Below are positions 42,412 to 55,513 of a DNA stretch of 64,000 bases, in pieces. Position numbers and translations under genes: made by a program. This DNA comes from Dirofilaria immitis. Lineage: Eukaryota > Nematoda > Chromadorea > Rhabditida > Onchocercidae. Positions within the stretch are counted from its first letter, which is position 1; the number at the start of each line of letters is the position of its first letter. Location of the stretch: the NCBI GenBank assembly GCA_024305405.1, contig JAKNDB010000092.1, forward strand, positions 3,563,501-3,627,500, read 5' to 3'. Under the pieces are notes generated by a model. That model saw nothing but the letters and a program-made list of their open reading frames with translations. It ran no database searches and was not told where the DNA came from.

Positions 42412-42773
42412 CACTTTGTTATTGCTGAACTGTACTGTACAATAAATAAAACAATATTCAGATCGCTAAAAATGAAAATGATGGGAAAACAAATCCCAAA
42501 GCTGAAGAAACATTTAGTTTAATTTTAAACAAAATAAATAACCTTACTCGAAATTAAAATCAAGATAATTTAAGACAAAGAAACACGAGGTAAGGAGATT
42601 TTATATTTTTGAAAAGAAGTGAAGTGACAATAAATAAACGAAAAATTTGCAAAGAACACCTAAAAATCCGTGTAAATGTTAACAAAGTAAAATTCCCAAG
42701 CAAAAAAATTTGAAAATTCTGCACTATCCATTGATTAGCTTAATTTGTAAGATCCGCGAGTAAAAATTAAATA

Positions 42774-45700
42774 TTATGTTCGCCTTGCAAATCTTGATAT
42801 ACTTGCATCGTCCGCTACGGCAATCATATGTTGCCCACATGGGCTAAATGCAATCTGTCTTATTGCACATCCGACGTCTCTCGGACGCAACACGTAATTG
42901 CTAGAACCATGTTTTACGAACCAAAAAAAAGGAAAGAAAGATTTGCTAAAATGAGTAACTTATAAAACCTCCATAAAAATCAAAATTAAAAACATAGCTT
43001 GAACATAGCTTTTCCAAGTTTGAGGCACATTTGACTTATAAGGAAAACTTTTAAGTAAAATTATTAAAGTTTCCCCAAACTGCCCATGATATATAGTGTA
43101 AAAATTTAATATAAACCTTTTTACAGACGGTAATGAACCATTGTTAATTTCCCATATGTGAATTTCACCTTTTGATTACCACAAACAAGGAACTGAAATT
43201 AACGGCAGAAAAGTTCAAAACGGAAAATCTTCAAGTGCTTAGTCTCATAAGCCTTTTACTTCTTCATAAGAAAACTTTTTCAGAGATTGCATCCCTATCA
43301 AATACTCAACTTTTAGTTTCAAATACAAAACAACAAAATATTTCAGCGCTTTGTAAAGTACTTTATATTAATCTATGAGTTGGAATTCTGTATATTCTAA
43401 ATATATAATTCAATACATCACTTCTCATCAAACAATGTCCAATCCTAACATTTATAAATAGATTAGATGAGATTAAAGGTAAAATGATAACAAAAATTAC
43501 CTTTTCCAGTGGGTCAATTTCAAATTTAATATACCACATATTAGTATCCGGTAATTCCATCTGACGGAAATGAATAACACATGTCTCGGTCTTCACTTTA
43601 TTACCTTGTCCAGCGACTAAATCGTCAAAATCACCAAATTTCCATAAAGCTATTTCGTTTTCGGTTGACTGGAATTTTTGTTTATTTTGGAATGCCTCTT
43701 GACTTCAAAGCACATATTACGAAAATTCCAATCATTATTACTCGCCATATCGTTAGTCCTTATTCAGTTTCCAAATACTTATAATAATCTATAGGAAAAA
43801 ACGTAACTTCACGCGACGCATTGCAGAATATAAAACACAAAATGATTACCTTCGAAAATATAAGCCTATGAAAAATGCGAACACAATCAACATAATTGGT
43901 ATGTATATCACGGGTGCTGCAACGAGGATAGTGTATTTCGGCTGGAAAATCAACCAGCTGTAAAATGTTTTTAATATTAATCATAGTATTTTCCTTAATT
44001 AGCCTTAAAACTGCAAGCGATATGCACTTGCAAGTAATAGACTAACAGTGCAATAAAAGCCCACTAAAAATAAGTGAGCGTTAATATTTAAGTTTTCAAT
44101 AGTGAATTTCAGCTTCCGTTTCCACACAAAAATGACTTGAAAAAGTATCTGCATGTAAGTGTAATTACGGTTCTTATTTATTCAAGCCTATCTTTTTAAA
44201 ATAAAATTTTCAGTAATTGAATAAATTTGATTCAACTATATTATCAGAATATATTGCCAAAAAAATAATGAATAAAAATACTCTAAGATCAGCTTTGGAC
44301 TGCTCAACCAGCCGATCAACACCACTCCCCTTTCCTACATACCACAATTTGACAGTATGATCCATGCTTGCCGATGCCAAATATTCACTCTCAGCATCAA
44401 AATCCTATAAAGGACTAAAATAAATTGCCATATGTTATAAAATAAATGATAGATCTATTAATAAGCATATGAATTAAACGATCGCGCATGACTCTTATTT
44501 TGTTCCATAAACTTACCACTGATATAACTTGATCTAAATGGCCTTCAACTCCTCCTAAAATAGCTAAACAAGCACTATTGTGAATATTCCAAATTCTGGC
44601 TGTGAAATCCTTGCTGGCCGAAGCAATAATCATGGAATCATTTGGAAAAACACGAACATCATTTACCGCATCACCATGTCCTATCAAACTCTAAAATAAT
44701 TTTACATTTTGCTCTGCAAGCTCATAAAATAATCCAAAAATATGATTACAATTACAGAACAATAATTTATTCTTGGATTTTATGCTGAAATTTGTAGAAA
44801 CATAGTTTCAAGTATGAGTAAACAAACGAACATTAACGAGATCACCCGTAACAACATCTATTACTCGTATAATTCCTCGATTTCCACCAGCAATCACGAC
44901 ATGTACATCGTTCTCAGTATCGTACGCCCAACAGACAGAGAAAAACCATTCAGTTTTCTAAAAAGTCAAATTTATTGAAGAATTTAAGCTTTCTAAATGA
45001 AATGCATTAAAAGAAAAATCCCATACCACTTACCGCTGAATCGTGGAAACTTCTCAATAGCTTTACACCATTCCCATCTTTCATAATTGCATATATCGAT
45101 ATCTATATTTAGAATAAATTAACTGAATTTTTGGCAAAAGCTAATAAAAATAATTTTTAATCGCATGTTTGAATTCTCATACCAATTTCCTATGAGTGGT
45201 GGAGAATGCCGACTAACGATGACATAAAATATGAAACCTAATACGTTTTAATGCGTTTATTTCTGTGCATAAAGAATGAAAAAGCTAATTAACTGCAAGA
45301 TGATCTAAAAAAGTAGAATTTATACTAATTGTATTAAAAAAATTTATTTGTTTCCCGGTTATTTTTATCAGAAAAAGATAAATTTTTCAAACTCCGTAAG
45401 ATAAATCGTAATGAACTGACATATGGAAACTTAAACAACACTGCTAATATATTAAATTGTAACGAATTATTATTAAATTATGAATGAAATTTTAGAAATT
45501 TAATCGCAATTCATACTGCCAAAAATTGTTTTTTCAGCAAAACAAAAAATCTTACTCGGTTTTCTCCAACAGTTGCAAAATGTGGATTAGCAATAAGATA
45601 CGGACTAAATGCAACACCGTATATTGTCTTCTTATGTCCTTCCTGAAATATCAAATAAAAATTGCAATTTGGATTAGATACCTTTTTCTTTAAAGACGTA

Positions 45701-46504
45701 TTCCATAATGAAACTATCTTCATGACTTTATATTTGAAGAAGAAAAGATGATTTTTGAAAAATATTCTCTCCTTCCTTTGATAATTTTTGAAAGATAATT
45801 TCTTTAAGGATATATATTACGGACGACTAAAAAGTAATTAGATAAGGACCAAAACGAAGATATTGTCATTTTTCAAAGTTGATGAATGTCAAAAGCGATA
45901 ATATCGAAATAATTTTATTTTTTCCATGTTCAGTTGAATACGCAAGAAAACAATAACATGCGAACTACATCAATGTGGTAGAAAATAACTCTTACCACAA
46001 AAAAAAATATCTACAAAGGAAACTAACATAAACAGTTGTAAGGTGCTTGAAGGGTATTCTTGGTGGACTTCGAAGAGAAGTTGATGGTTTCATCGATTTC
46101 CTACTTCTCTGAAAAAAAATTAATAAGAAAAAATTATTAATGGTCACAGCCAATGTTCTGTAAATAGTAATTATTTATAATTAGAAGAGCCATAAAAAAT
46201 AATAATAAAATAGTTTGAGGGTCCAGCCCTTTTTCTCACGAATATATAACAGCATTAAGTTTCGTCCTTCCTCATTCAATGGTCGAAAAGTTCTGCAGCG
46301 CGTACTTGAGAGAATGTTCCAGCTTTACTCCAATTCATCTTGACCATCTGCCCACAAATGAGGCAGTGAATTTTAATTTCAATCAAAGTTTATATGCTTT
46401 TTAAAGCACAAATATATTGAATTTACCCGTCTGGTAATAGAATAGGATGAAGACTGACTTCCTTCACTAGTACCACTCGGACTGGATACCCTTCCAAGCG
46501 ACAT
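42774..46504 (-). CDS. eed: EED, Polycomb repressive complex 2 WD40 subunit
   Basis: WD40 beta-propeller protein that binds trimethylated H3K27 and activates the EZH2-type methyltransferase in the nucleus (worm mes-6). About 416 residues, versus about 440 in vertebrates. Exons: 46504-46427, 46347-46306, 46108-46028, 45642-45556, 45102-45034, 44957-44832, 44690-44517, 44404-44282, 43957-43850, 43668-43501, 43192-43125, 42900-42774. Diagnostic segments in order: [95 protein letters not shown] and [11 protein letters not shown], all closely matching EED. The N-terminus is Ser-rich and disordered, starting MSLGRVSS. Exon 43192-43125 is one base short at the T run 43170-43173 (GNQKGEIHIW breaks there), and the phase into the last exon is one base off, so a second indel or a different splice site is likely. 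The protein ends with [12 protein letters not shown]. Confidence 0.95.
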
Positions 46505-48497
46505 CCTTAAATATATTAGAATGTTTTTTGAAAAACTACTTTTTCTCTTTAAAAATGCTACATCTGAAAAATTTCCTATGAAAAGGTGGAGAGCTTATGC
46601 GGTCGGGCGCTTCAAGATTTTCCATCTTGAATTTTTTCATTTCAGTGGTAATTGAAAAAGGTTTCTAGTTTTGATAGCATCGATCGTAGACAAAATTTAG
46701 TACTGCGTGCAACTTCAACAAATCCACTCAAACAGCAATCGCCAGTTATTTCAACAACATCAAAATTTGCTAGGACTATACAAACTGAACCCTCAGAATG
46801 AAAGCGATAAGTAAGATCAGAGCCTCGGATTCGTCTTTCGCTCCTTCTAGCGATTCGTGATAATCAGAAATAGATATTAAAATTAAAAAGGCAAGACGCA
46901 CATTATGATTTATGTATCATTTAAAATAAATATGAATAAATTTTTATTTCGAAATAAAATTCAAACAAAACTCCAATGAATGCTGTTGTATTCTACATAA
47001 TATTTGAATAAAAATAAAAATATGATTCGTATTTCAAGTATTATTTCAGAAATTATAGCTGGACGCAGTGTTTTACGTGATGTTCATTTCAAATGAAAAT
47101 TTTAAATTTACACATGCTAATACATATACGCTATAAAACATCAAAAATCTTCATCCATTAGCCTACAAATTGAATAAAGAGCCTAGAAGGTTTAATATAT
47201 CCGAATGTTGCTTGCCTTTTACATAAATAAAACCAACAAACAATATTTACTCTCAATCTTTACTTCAACATTTAACTGAATAATTTTGACTATTTCCCAT
47301 TCCTGCTTCTCATTCATACCTTATTTCTTCTTCTCTATCACTTCTCTCTCTCTCTCTCTTCTCTTCTCTCTTTTCCCTTATTCTTTTCTCCAACTTCTGT
47401 TTTTATCAATTTTTCTACCATTCTTTCCAGTTATCATTATTTCCTAACATTATAAATATCACATCAATATGTTTAGTAAGTAATGATTGATAAGTACAAT
47501 AACGGCATTAATGGTGATAATAATAATGATAAAAATAGCAATAACCATTAATTCAATAATATTGATTGTTAGTAATATTAATGATAAATAAATTGTCGTC
47601 GTTATTTTCTAGTAATTTATTTCGTCTTTCATACATTTCTCATTGTTATCCAAATTAGTTAAACAGGAGAATCTATCATTTATGAAAATAAAATTTGCTT
47701 AAATTACAATTATTATGCAACACAATTTCTTAAAATGTTATCATTTAGAATAAATTTAAGTCGATTTATCGTTTGTCTATTTGTCAATTTCTCTCCCATG
47801 ATTTTGCTTTTATTTTATAAGATTTTGCAATATAATTAATTGATATTGCAAGAATGATTTATTCTGATAATATCATTGAGACAAAAAGTAAATCTATGAA
47901 GAAAATCTTTTTATCTTTCAATCTATTAAAGGAACAAATTTCAAAAATATAAATTAAAAAAAACAGTAAATAAAAAAACAGTAACAAATTATATATATAA
48001 AAAAGGAAGAGATTATGAATGGTTTGCAGGAAGCAACTGAAAGTGTGGAAAGATCATTCATATATATTAACAAGAAGATATCAGCATATCAATTTATTTT
48101 ATGTAACCTAATTTTAGTTAAAACGCATATTAAAAAAACTTCCACCAAATATGGATTGAAATTGAAAAAAAAATTAAATTCAAGCAATTCAAACAAAGAG
48201 TAGATTTCAAATTACATTTCTAAGGATAGTAATCCGGCAATAACTCAACTTTTTTAAAATTTGTATTGAATTTTCTCTTAGCAAGTAGGGAGGGTGAAAT
48301 AGATGTAAAATTTATCACATTTAGTTCTAAAATGCGATGATTTATGAATTAACTGTAGCTTTGTCGGTACTGTCCGAAATTATAGAAAAATATTTGAAAT
48401 GTTTATACTGATTTTTTCCTAATTAATTTTCGCCTAATACATAAAAGATTATCATCATATCATTAATATTATACATCCATATACACATATTATACAA
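46505..48497. other. EED upstream region, no gene recognised
   Basis: Contains the EED 5' flank. 46600-46860 is locally richer in G and C and could hold the promoter or an untranslated first exon. A pyrimidine (TC)n tract lies at 47341-47380. The open frame 48015-48203 has no motif and no splice partner. Confidence 0.4.
47341..47380. repeat. CT-rich simple repeat
   Basis: Polypyrimidine (TC)n tract with a few interruptions, intergenic between EED and the first Clc-like gene. Confidence 0.85.
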
Positions 48498-50150
48498 TTA
48501 GCAACAAATCTGAGCAAGTTTCTTAGCGAAGGCGCCAATTAAAATGCAAATGGTAACCAACAATAGAGCAACCCAAGCTATATAATAACTGTAGAAAAAG
48601 TTGATATGATAAACTGCTGATATAGGTTCTCTGCTTTCACCCAATATATCTAAAAAATTTTACCGAATAATTTATAAATTTATATAAAAAACTGATGCAC
48701 AATTTTACTTTTATTCCTAATTCTTTCTCTTTTTAAGAAAAATTTCTGCAAAAATTTGTTATATTTGTGAAATAGAAAGGATTAAAAATAAAAATTATAA
48801 TCGCTTTCAAATGAAATTCAAAAAAAAAAGTAAAATTAGTAACCAAAAGCAGTTTTATTATTATCGGTGTATATAAACAGTGTAATAGCTAATGTCATCG
48901 TCGTCAGAAATGCTAATAATGGTAGTAGGAAAATCCAAAATTCACGGCAACAACATGCGCAAAATGTTATTGATACCCAAATTAATGAGCTTATCTCTAG
49001 AGCCAGTGTTGCAATCATTAATATTGTCACATTTTTATCACATTTTGGCTTGTTCTGAAAAAAATTTCTTCTTTTATACATAAATTTTCTTATTGTTTAA
49101 TTTTAATTGATATTTGTTGTAATGGCATGAAACAAATTAGTATTATCAGATAAAACGTTTCAAAATAAGACGTTGAAAGATGTGAAATTTTTCTATAACA
49201 GTGTTTCGGACATTAAAATTATGCGGAGATATTATGATATTTATGCGACCGTAAAATTAAGAATATACTTATTTAAAAGATATTCATATTTATTCCATCG
49301 ACAATTTAACAAATTATAAAATAAACTTAAATCATATGAGCTTACATTGTACCATAGATGACAATAGTCAATCTTTGATTTATCTTCAGGTGTAGATGAG
49401 GTACACCAAAGAAGTCCCATTGAATGTGGCATCGAATACTTCTCTGCTTCACTTTCATAACCTTTTACCACCGTAAATGACCTCCAACCTGATAAAATTT
49501 AAAAATTCCTTCTATAAGAAAATATTTGCTTATTTATCTCATTATGATGACTTGAAATTATTAAAATACAACTAAATGCAACTTGATTATTTTCAAGCTT
49601 TTACTCTTAAATTTTAATTATCAAATATTACAAAAAATTGCACTAAAATTTTAGTTTTGAAAATCTGAAACATAACTCGAATTCGATTGATATTTACTTT
49701 ACAGAATGGGAAATTTGCTTAAAAATGTAAAAATAATTTTACCATCTTTATTTTGTATACCGTGTAACTAACTCATCAATTAATTTAATGCGACACTTTC
49801 ATGAATTTCATTTTTTCTGAATTTTTCCTTTTCATATTAATCTTATAGACCAGTTTTAAAAAATGATTATCGAAAGAAAGGTAAACGACAAGGCTAACTT
49901 TCAACAACTTATAATATTATCATTATTATGATGTATATATTTAAATTTATCATTTAATTGATATATTTAAAATGACTAAGAAATTAATGGAAAATTTCGC
50001 TATTCATATATTACAGTAAAAGATATGAATATCAACTTTTCATAATTTTAAGAAAACTCAACCAGGTGTGACAAATGCAGCAACGGTTATTAATAGTGCG
50101 ACGAACATTATTATAGCAAACATCAGCTGACCAATCATTGAAATACACAT
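48498..50150 (-). CDS. Clc-like / claudin-family four-TM protein (copy A)
   Basis: Predicted 197-residue protein with four membrane segments, of the nematode Clc-like group related to PMP22, claudin and TARP proteins (cell junctions or channel accessory subunits). Exons: 50150-50063 (88 nt), 49488-49346 (143), 49054-48844 (211), 48649-48498 (152); phases join exactly and all donors are GT. TM1 starts at the initiator (MCISMIGQLMFAIIMFVALL). The first extracellular loop carries the claudin pattern W...GLLWC...C (GWRSF, SMGLLWCTSS, DYCHLWYN). Exon 3 holds TM2 with a Cys cluster (FCACCCREFW) and TM3. The last exon holds TM4 and ends QICC, a candidate palmitoylation site. The start ATG is the only one in frame before TM1. 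Function is inferred from family only. Confidence 0.88.
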
Positions 50151-51484
50151 TGTCGCGATTTTTTCTTCTTAGTTACTATCGAAGAAATTCTGCAAATTGA
50201 CTTTTTAAGATTAGAAAGAATTTTGAAATTTACAAAGATTACATTTCATTGGATGTTGCATGCATAATAAAAGAATTATTGAAATAATCGTAGAGTTTTT
50301 AATAGATATTTTAAAAGAATAGAATGCTTAAATGATTAATCATATATTTACTTTTTTCTTTCTATAAATAGCAATTTACATGAATGATCGTAATGAATGT
50401 TAATAATTGTTCAGCAATGTCTAAGAAATAGTATTACTTCACATAATAGTAGAGCAAGGATAAATACTCAATGCTATCAGTAATTTAACCAACTATAAAA
50501 AAAAATCTGATCTATTTGATAAACTAACAAATCTGATCTATTTCAAGACTTAATGATTAAACTGAATAGTAAAAGACGAAAGTAGGAAAATTTTTCCGTC
50601 AATAAATGAGCCTGAAAGTATGAAATAGCAGCTAACAATGATAGTAGTATTGGGAAGAGCGAGAGCAATTTAAAGATGCACCAAAAAAAATAAAATAAAA
50701 TAAATTGATTTTTTGAGCTGAATAAGAGTGTACAGACACATTCAATAATATCAAACATTCGATAGCAACGATCAAATAATAATAATGATAATAGTATGAT
50801 CAGAAAATAATTTTTATTAAATTTCTATCAACAAATAAAAGGAAACAAATACATTGTGCGATAGCGAAACTATTATCATAATTTCTTTGCGTATCTAAAT
50901 AATCTAAAATTGATAAACGTTTAGCTAAGCAAATAAATTTGAAATTTATTTGACAAATAAAATGTAAGTATGAAGCAAAAGATGAATAACTCTTCAAATT
51001 AGATTCATTTTAATATAATTTTTGAGAGAAAATATTTCTTTTGTTTCAAATTGAAAATACTTAAATAAAACTAAAATAATTTTGTTTCATTACATAATGA
51101 ATAGAATATTTTATCATAACTTATGGTAGCTAGTTACTTCAATCTCTATTTTAAAATCCAGCATTGGATGATGTCCTAAACGACTTATAAGCGCGTTTCA
51201 GCTTGTATAGATAAAAACCCGAAGTAATATGAAAGTATGGGATTCTTTGCATTTCATTAGAATTTGATGAAATTGAAAAAAGAAAAAGTAAAAGAATTCA
51301 TTCATCAAAATTTATTATAAGTACATGTGTAAAATATTAGAATTTAATTTTAAAAAAATGGAATTTAATTTTAATGGGATAAATAAAATTTTATTCTCAA
51401 ATTTTGATAAGTAATATGAATACATTTCTGCTTCAAAAATTATTTCTTAATTGAATTTGTAATTAAGGCATACACATACATACT

Positions 51485-51517
51485 TATATATATATATATA
51501 TATACACACACATACGT
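51485..51517. repeat. (TA)n-(CA)n microsatellite
   Basis: TATATA run followed by CACACA and CATACGTACATACATA-like steps. Intergenic. Confidence 0.9.
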
Positions 51518-51960
51518 ACATACATAAATCATGTAAATAGGCATCTATTATTGTCATTTGTATTTTTTTCTGTTACTTTTTATTTTTTAAAATATAAGAA
51601 ATAATTAGCGAAAAGTACTAATATTTCGAAACAAAAGATTTCGCATATTTTTATTTTTTAAAATTAATATTATACTATTCTTCACATAGGCTATTATTAA
51701 TTACTTTTTAAATTTATGTTAAATTTAAATTAAAGGGATGAAGATGAAGAAGAAAAAAATTATTCTTGAGTAAAATATAATATAAAAATGATTGAGAAAT
51801 ATTATGCAATATAAGAAATGAAAAGATTTAAATAGCCGTTTGTTAAAATGGTGACAGAAATAGGCCAAGAAATAAATAAGACTTAGCTGAATAACACAGT
51901 TCTATATATAAAAGATTTGATAAATAATAATATTATTCATGCATTAATCATATTTCAATG

Positions 51961-51965
<5 letters not shown>

Positions 51966-52002
<37 letters not shown>

Positions 52003-52060
52003 AACACACAAACATATAAATACACAACACACACACACACACACATACATACACACACAT
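51966..52060. repeat. (CA)n microsatellite
   Basis: Two CA blocks separated by CAAACA and AACATATAAATACA interruptions. The reverse strand is open and reads as a Cys/Val repeat, which is not a gene. Confidence 0.95.
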
Positions 52061-52264
52061 GAAATGAATTATTTTAAAACATTTAGCAATACAAGTTTTT
52101 CCATAACTGATATGAATCACATGCATTTCAATTTTCTTTAGATATGATTATATCTGATAGCCTAATTTTGTAAATGTATTTGATAACTTAAATTCTAATA
52201 ATATATGTAGAGTCTAAGAGCAAATTTATGCGATATCTATCCTTGATATTTCATAAATTTTTAT

Positions 52265-55200
52265 TTAACAACAAAATTTCACGAAGCATATATTTAAGCA
52301 AGCAACGAAGAAATCTATAATTGCCATAGCCAATGCAGCACATGCCCAATAGAACCTGTTGTCAAGCCCATCGAGAATTTTTATTTCAAAACTTCTTGTC
52401 AAATTAGTAATCTTATCTGAAAATAAATGTATGGGATTAGTCATTACAGTTTTAATAGGCCATTATATGTTGATGCAAAAATTTACATCCTAATATGACA
52501 TTTAATATCTAGGCTATTTTATTCTAGGCTTATTATTACAAAAAAAAATAAAGAATAACACTAGATTTTATCCATTATCCTATTGAAATTATTTTTTTTA
52601 ATTTAAAATAAATTTTGGATTGAAGTAAAATTTCAAATTGATAATGAACATGAGAAATATATGATAGCAAAATGTAAGCATTAAAAGTTATGAAAATTCC
52701 GAAAAATTTTTTTAAACGAATAATGACACTATTGTTAATTGGCATATAAAAAGATTCTACGCTGCTACTATGTTTTATTTTAACATTACATTATTTATTT
52801 TTATTTTTTTGCTAAGAAATTCTGTAAATAAAAATTTAACCATTTTGTCTATAAAATTTCAAACTAATAAATGAATATAAGAAAGATATGATAGCTTTAA
52901 TTCAAGCATTAAAACTTATGAAAATTCAAAAATGCTAGTAGAAATATTTATAAAAATTGATTCAATTAAAATATGCCACTATATAATGCAATGTTTCATG
53001 TTGTATTTGTGTAAATTTAATTTGCCTATGTTAATTACGCTTTTCTTTTCAGATTTTATAGTACACATAATTTTATATATGCTAATTAAAAGAGGATGTA
53101 CACGGAATACTATCTTTGATAATTTAATAACTCCTAGATGTTATTTAAATTTCCTAATTTGATTCTTATTCATAAGGTAACAAATTTGAGTTCTAAAGTA
53201 CCCTTAGGTCAAAATAAATGTTGGATCATAACGGCGGATAAAATTTCGTGTATTTGATACAAAAATATAGTGCAGTAAAACTTTTAACTTCAAAGTAATT
53301 ATCAAATAATTTTGTTGCAAATTTCGATTTCATAATAATTGTTAATAGTTTTCTTGCATTTCCTTTTTTAGTTGAATATTTAAAAGTTAATATGAAACAT
53401 TAATGAAAAACTACTATCGATAGATATTGAAATATAGACATGATAATATAGCATGAAAAATATGCATTACTACGTTTATTTCAATATAAAAAGATAATTA
53501 TTTTTTTGGATAATAAGAAACTGAATGATTCCGAAGAAAAAAGAAATACTCATAACAATGAATTTTTGATAGCATAATAATGAATAGGCATAATAATTAG
53601 TGATATGATAATGGATAAGTATGGTAATTAATACATGAAAAGAAATACTAATTTTATTACGTCTATTCATTATTTGGTTGTAATTAGGTATGATATCTAA
53701 TTAATTGGTGGTACGGTAATTAGTAGCATCATAAGGAACATTAGTTATCTTTTATTCATTATTATCAGACGTGATAATTATTATTATGATCATGAATAGA
53801 TATAACAATTAATAATATGATGAGAAGCCATTATGAAAACAGCAGATGAGAATTGATGAATCTACAAAGATATACCTTGTCAAAGGATGATTACCTTCGT
53901 CAGAATATATCGTTCAAATATTTTATGTCGAACATTTGATTAAATCTTATCAGAAAGAATTTTTAAAGAGTATGCTGTATTGGTATCGATAAAAATTGGT
54001 AAATTTTAAAATTTTACTACTCTAATTATATTTGATCCTACTATATTTACTATATTGACATTGAACTTAATTTATAAAATTATAAGTATACCCATGATCC
54101 TGTGATTATTCATTGCAAAAATGGTAATTGCTGCAGTAAGAGATAAAGCAACAATTAATGAAAGTATGGGTAATAATTGGAGGCATATTTTTCGACAAGA
54201 ACATGATAAGCATGTAATTATTGTCCAACAAATAGTTATCACTTCAGTAATTGCAGATAAGCACATGAATATTGCTACTATCTTTTCCCAATCTTCTAAT
54301 TCCTGAAAAAAAAATTATCAAAAAATAAGAAAAATTATATTTCAAAAACATTTTGTTTTTTGTCTTTTTAAATTTGTTTTGTTAGAAATCGAAATTGCAA
54401 AAATAATAATATAATTTAAAATTATAAAGCATTCGAAATATATATGTATAACTTACTAAATTATTTGGGTATTCCAAAATTTCTGATTAAGTTGCAAGGA
54501 TAAAACTTTAAACTTCAATCACAAATAAAATCATTGAATTTTATCAAAGTTGAGTGATTAATGAATTTTTGTCACATTGGGAAATTAAATATCAAAAGTA
54601 TTGCCACGGAGGAAAGATATAGTTTAAGCTTTTATTTTGATCATAATTTATTTGACAGTTGCACCGTTATAATTAATAACTTTAATCGCAAAAGGTCAAA
54701 ATGATATCTAAGCATTCGAGATCGCGGTATTCGAGAAAGAAATAATCAGTTATTCGAATCTAAGGATTGCATAATCAATCATTAATTTTCATTGTTTATA
54801 TTTTCTTAATTTAATTTCTAATTGACTTACATGAAACCAATGTTTACAAAAATCGATAGAATTAATATTTCTATTAATAGTCATATTATTTGTTGTTGCA
54901 AATCGGCAGAATGAATCGAATAGATCAAATTCTTTAGGAACTCTAAAATGTTTCAAATTTTCGCCTGTATTTTCTATTGCATTTTTCAGTTGTTGTAAAC
55001 CTGAAAATCATAGCTGAAATTATTTTGAAATATCAATGATTATAGATATAATTTCATTAAACAACTTTTTTTGCTAAAATATTTGGAATGGTGCATTTTC
55101 ACTTGAATTAATTGATAATGGAGAACTTTTTTCCTCTGTAATGTTGCTAAAAGAAATTAATTTAATTATTTCTAAAGGTTAAAAGAAAAAAAAGATTTGG

Positions 55201-55513
55201 AATGACTAAGAATTTACCGTTTTTGTTCCTATTAATATATTATCGGTAATTGTCCAATCTCAATTAACTTTATTTTAAAATTAAGCTTATTCGAAAAGAT
55301 AGAGCGACTGAAAAAATTTTGGAAAAATAATATTCAGAATTTTATTTTTATGAAATTTCATCAAAATAAATTTTTCTAATTTTGCTCTAATATTATAATT
55401 TAAAAATTTAAATAAAAAGAATAACCCGGCAGGAACATTGATATAGCGGTCAGTGCAAGTGTAATGACCATTAAAATACCAAATACAAATTGTCCAACGA
55501 ATGAAAGGCACAT
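52265..55513 (-). CDS. Clc-like / claudin-family four-TM protein (copy B)
   Basis: Tandem paralogue of copy A, 206 residues. Exons: 55513-55426 (88 nt), 55000-54831 (170), 54302-54092 (211), 52416-52265 (152). Exons 1, 3 and 4 have exactly the same length and phase as in copy A. The start MCLSFVGQFVFGILMVITLA parallels copy A. Exon 3 has TM2 and TM3 with the Cys cluster CLSCSCRKICLQ, and the last exon ends KFCC. The extracellular loop (exon 2) is longer and has lost the W...GLLW motif, keeping two cysteines (DSFCRFA, DFCKHWF). It also carries two possible N-glycosylation sites (NMT in NNMT; NIN near RNINS does not qualify strictly). Introns are longer than in copy A. Family-level identification; the specific role is unknown. 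Confidence 0.85.

Larger units (their letters stand above)
50151..52264. other. Intergenic between the two Clc-like genes
   Basis: 2.1 kb of AT-rich sequence. It contains a (TA)n/(CA)n patch at 51485-51517 and a long CA tract at 51966-52060. The open frames at 50543-50758 and 50800-50997 are low-complexity and unsupported. The spacing is too long for a worm operon. Confidence 0.5.

Noticed and set aside
48867..49083. Plus-strand open frames over the Clc-like exon
   Set aside because: They are antisense shadows of exon 49054-48844 of the minus-strand gene, which has membrane segments, Cys motifs and proper splice sites.
51944..52126. Cys/Val-repeat open frame on the minus strand
   Set aside because: It is the translation of a CA microsatellite.
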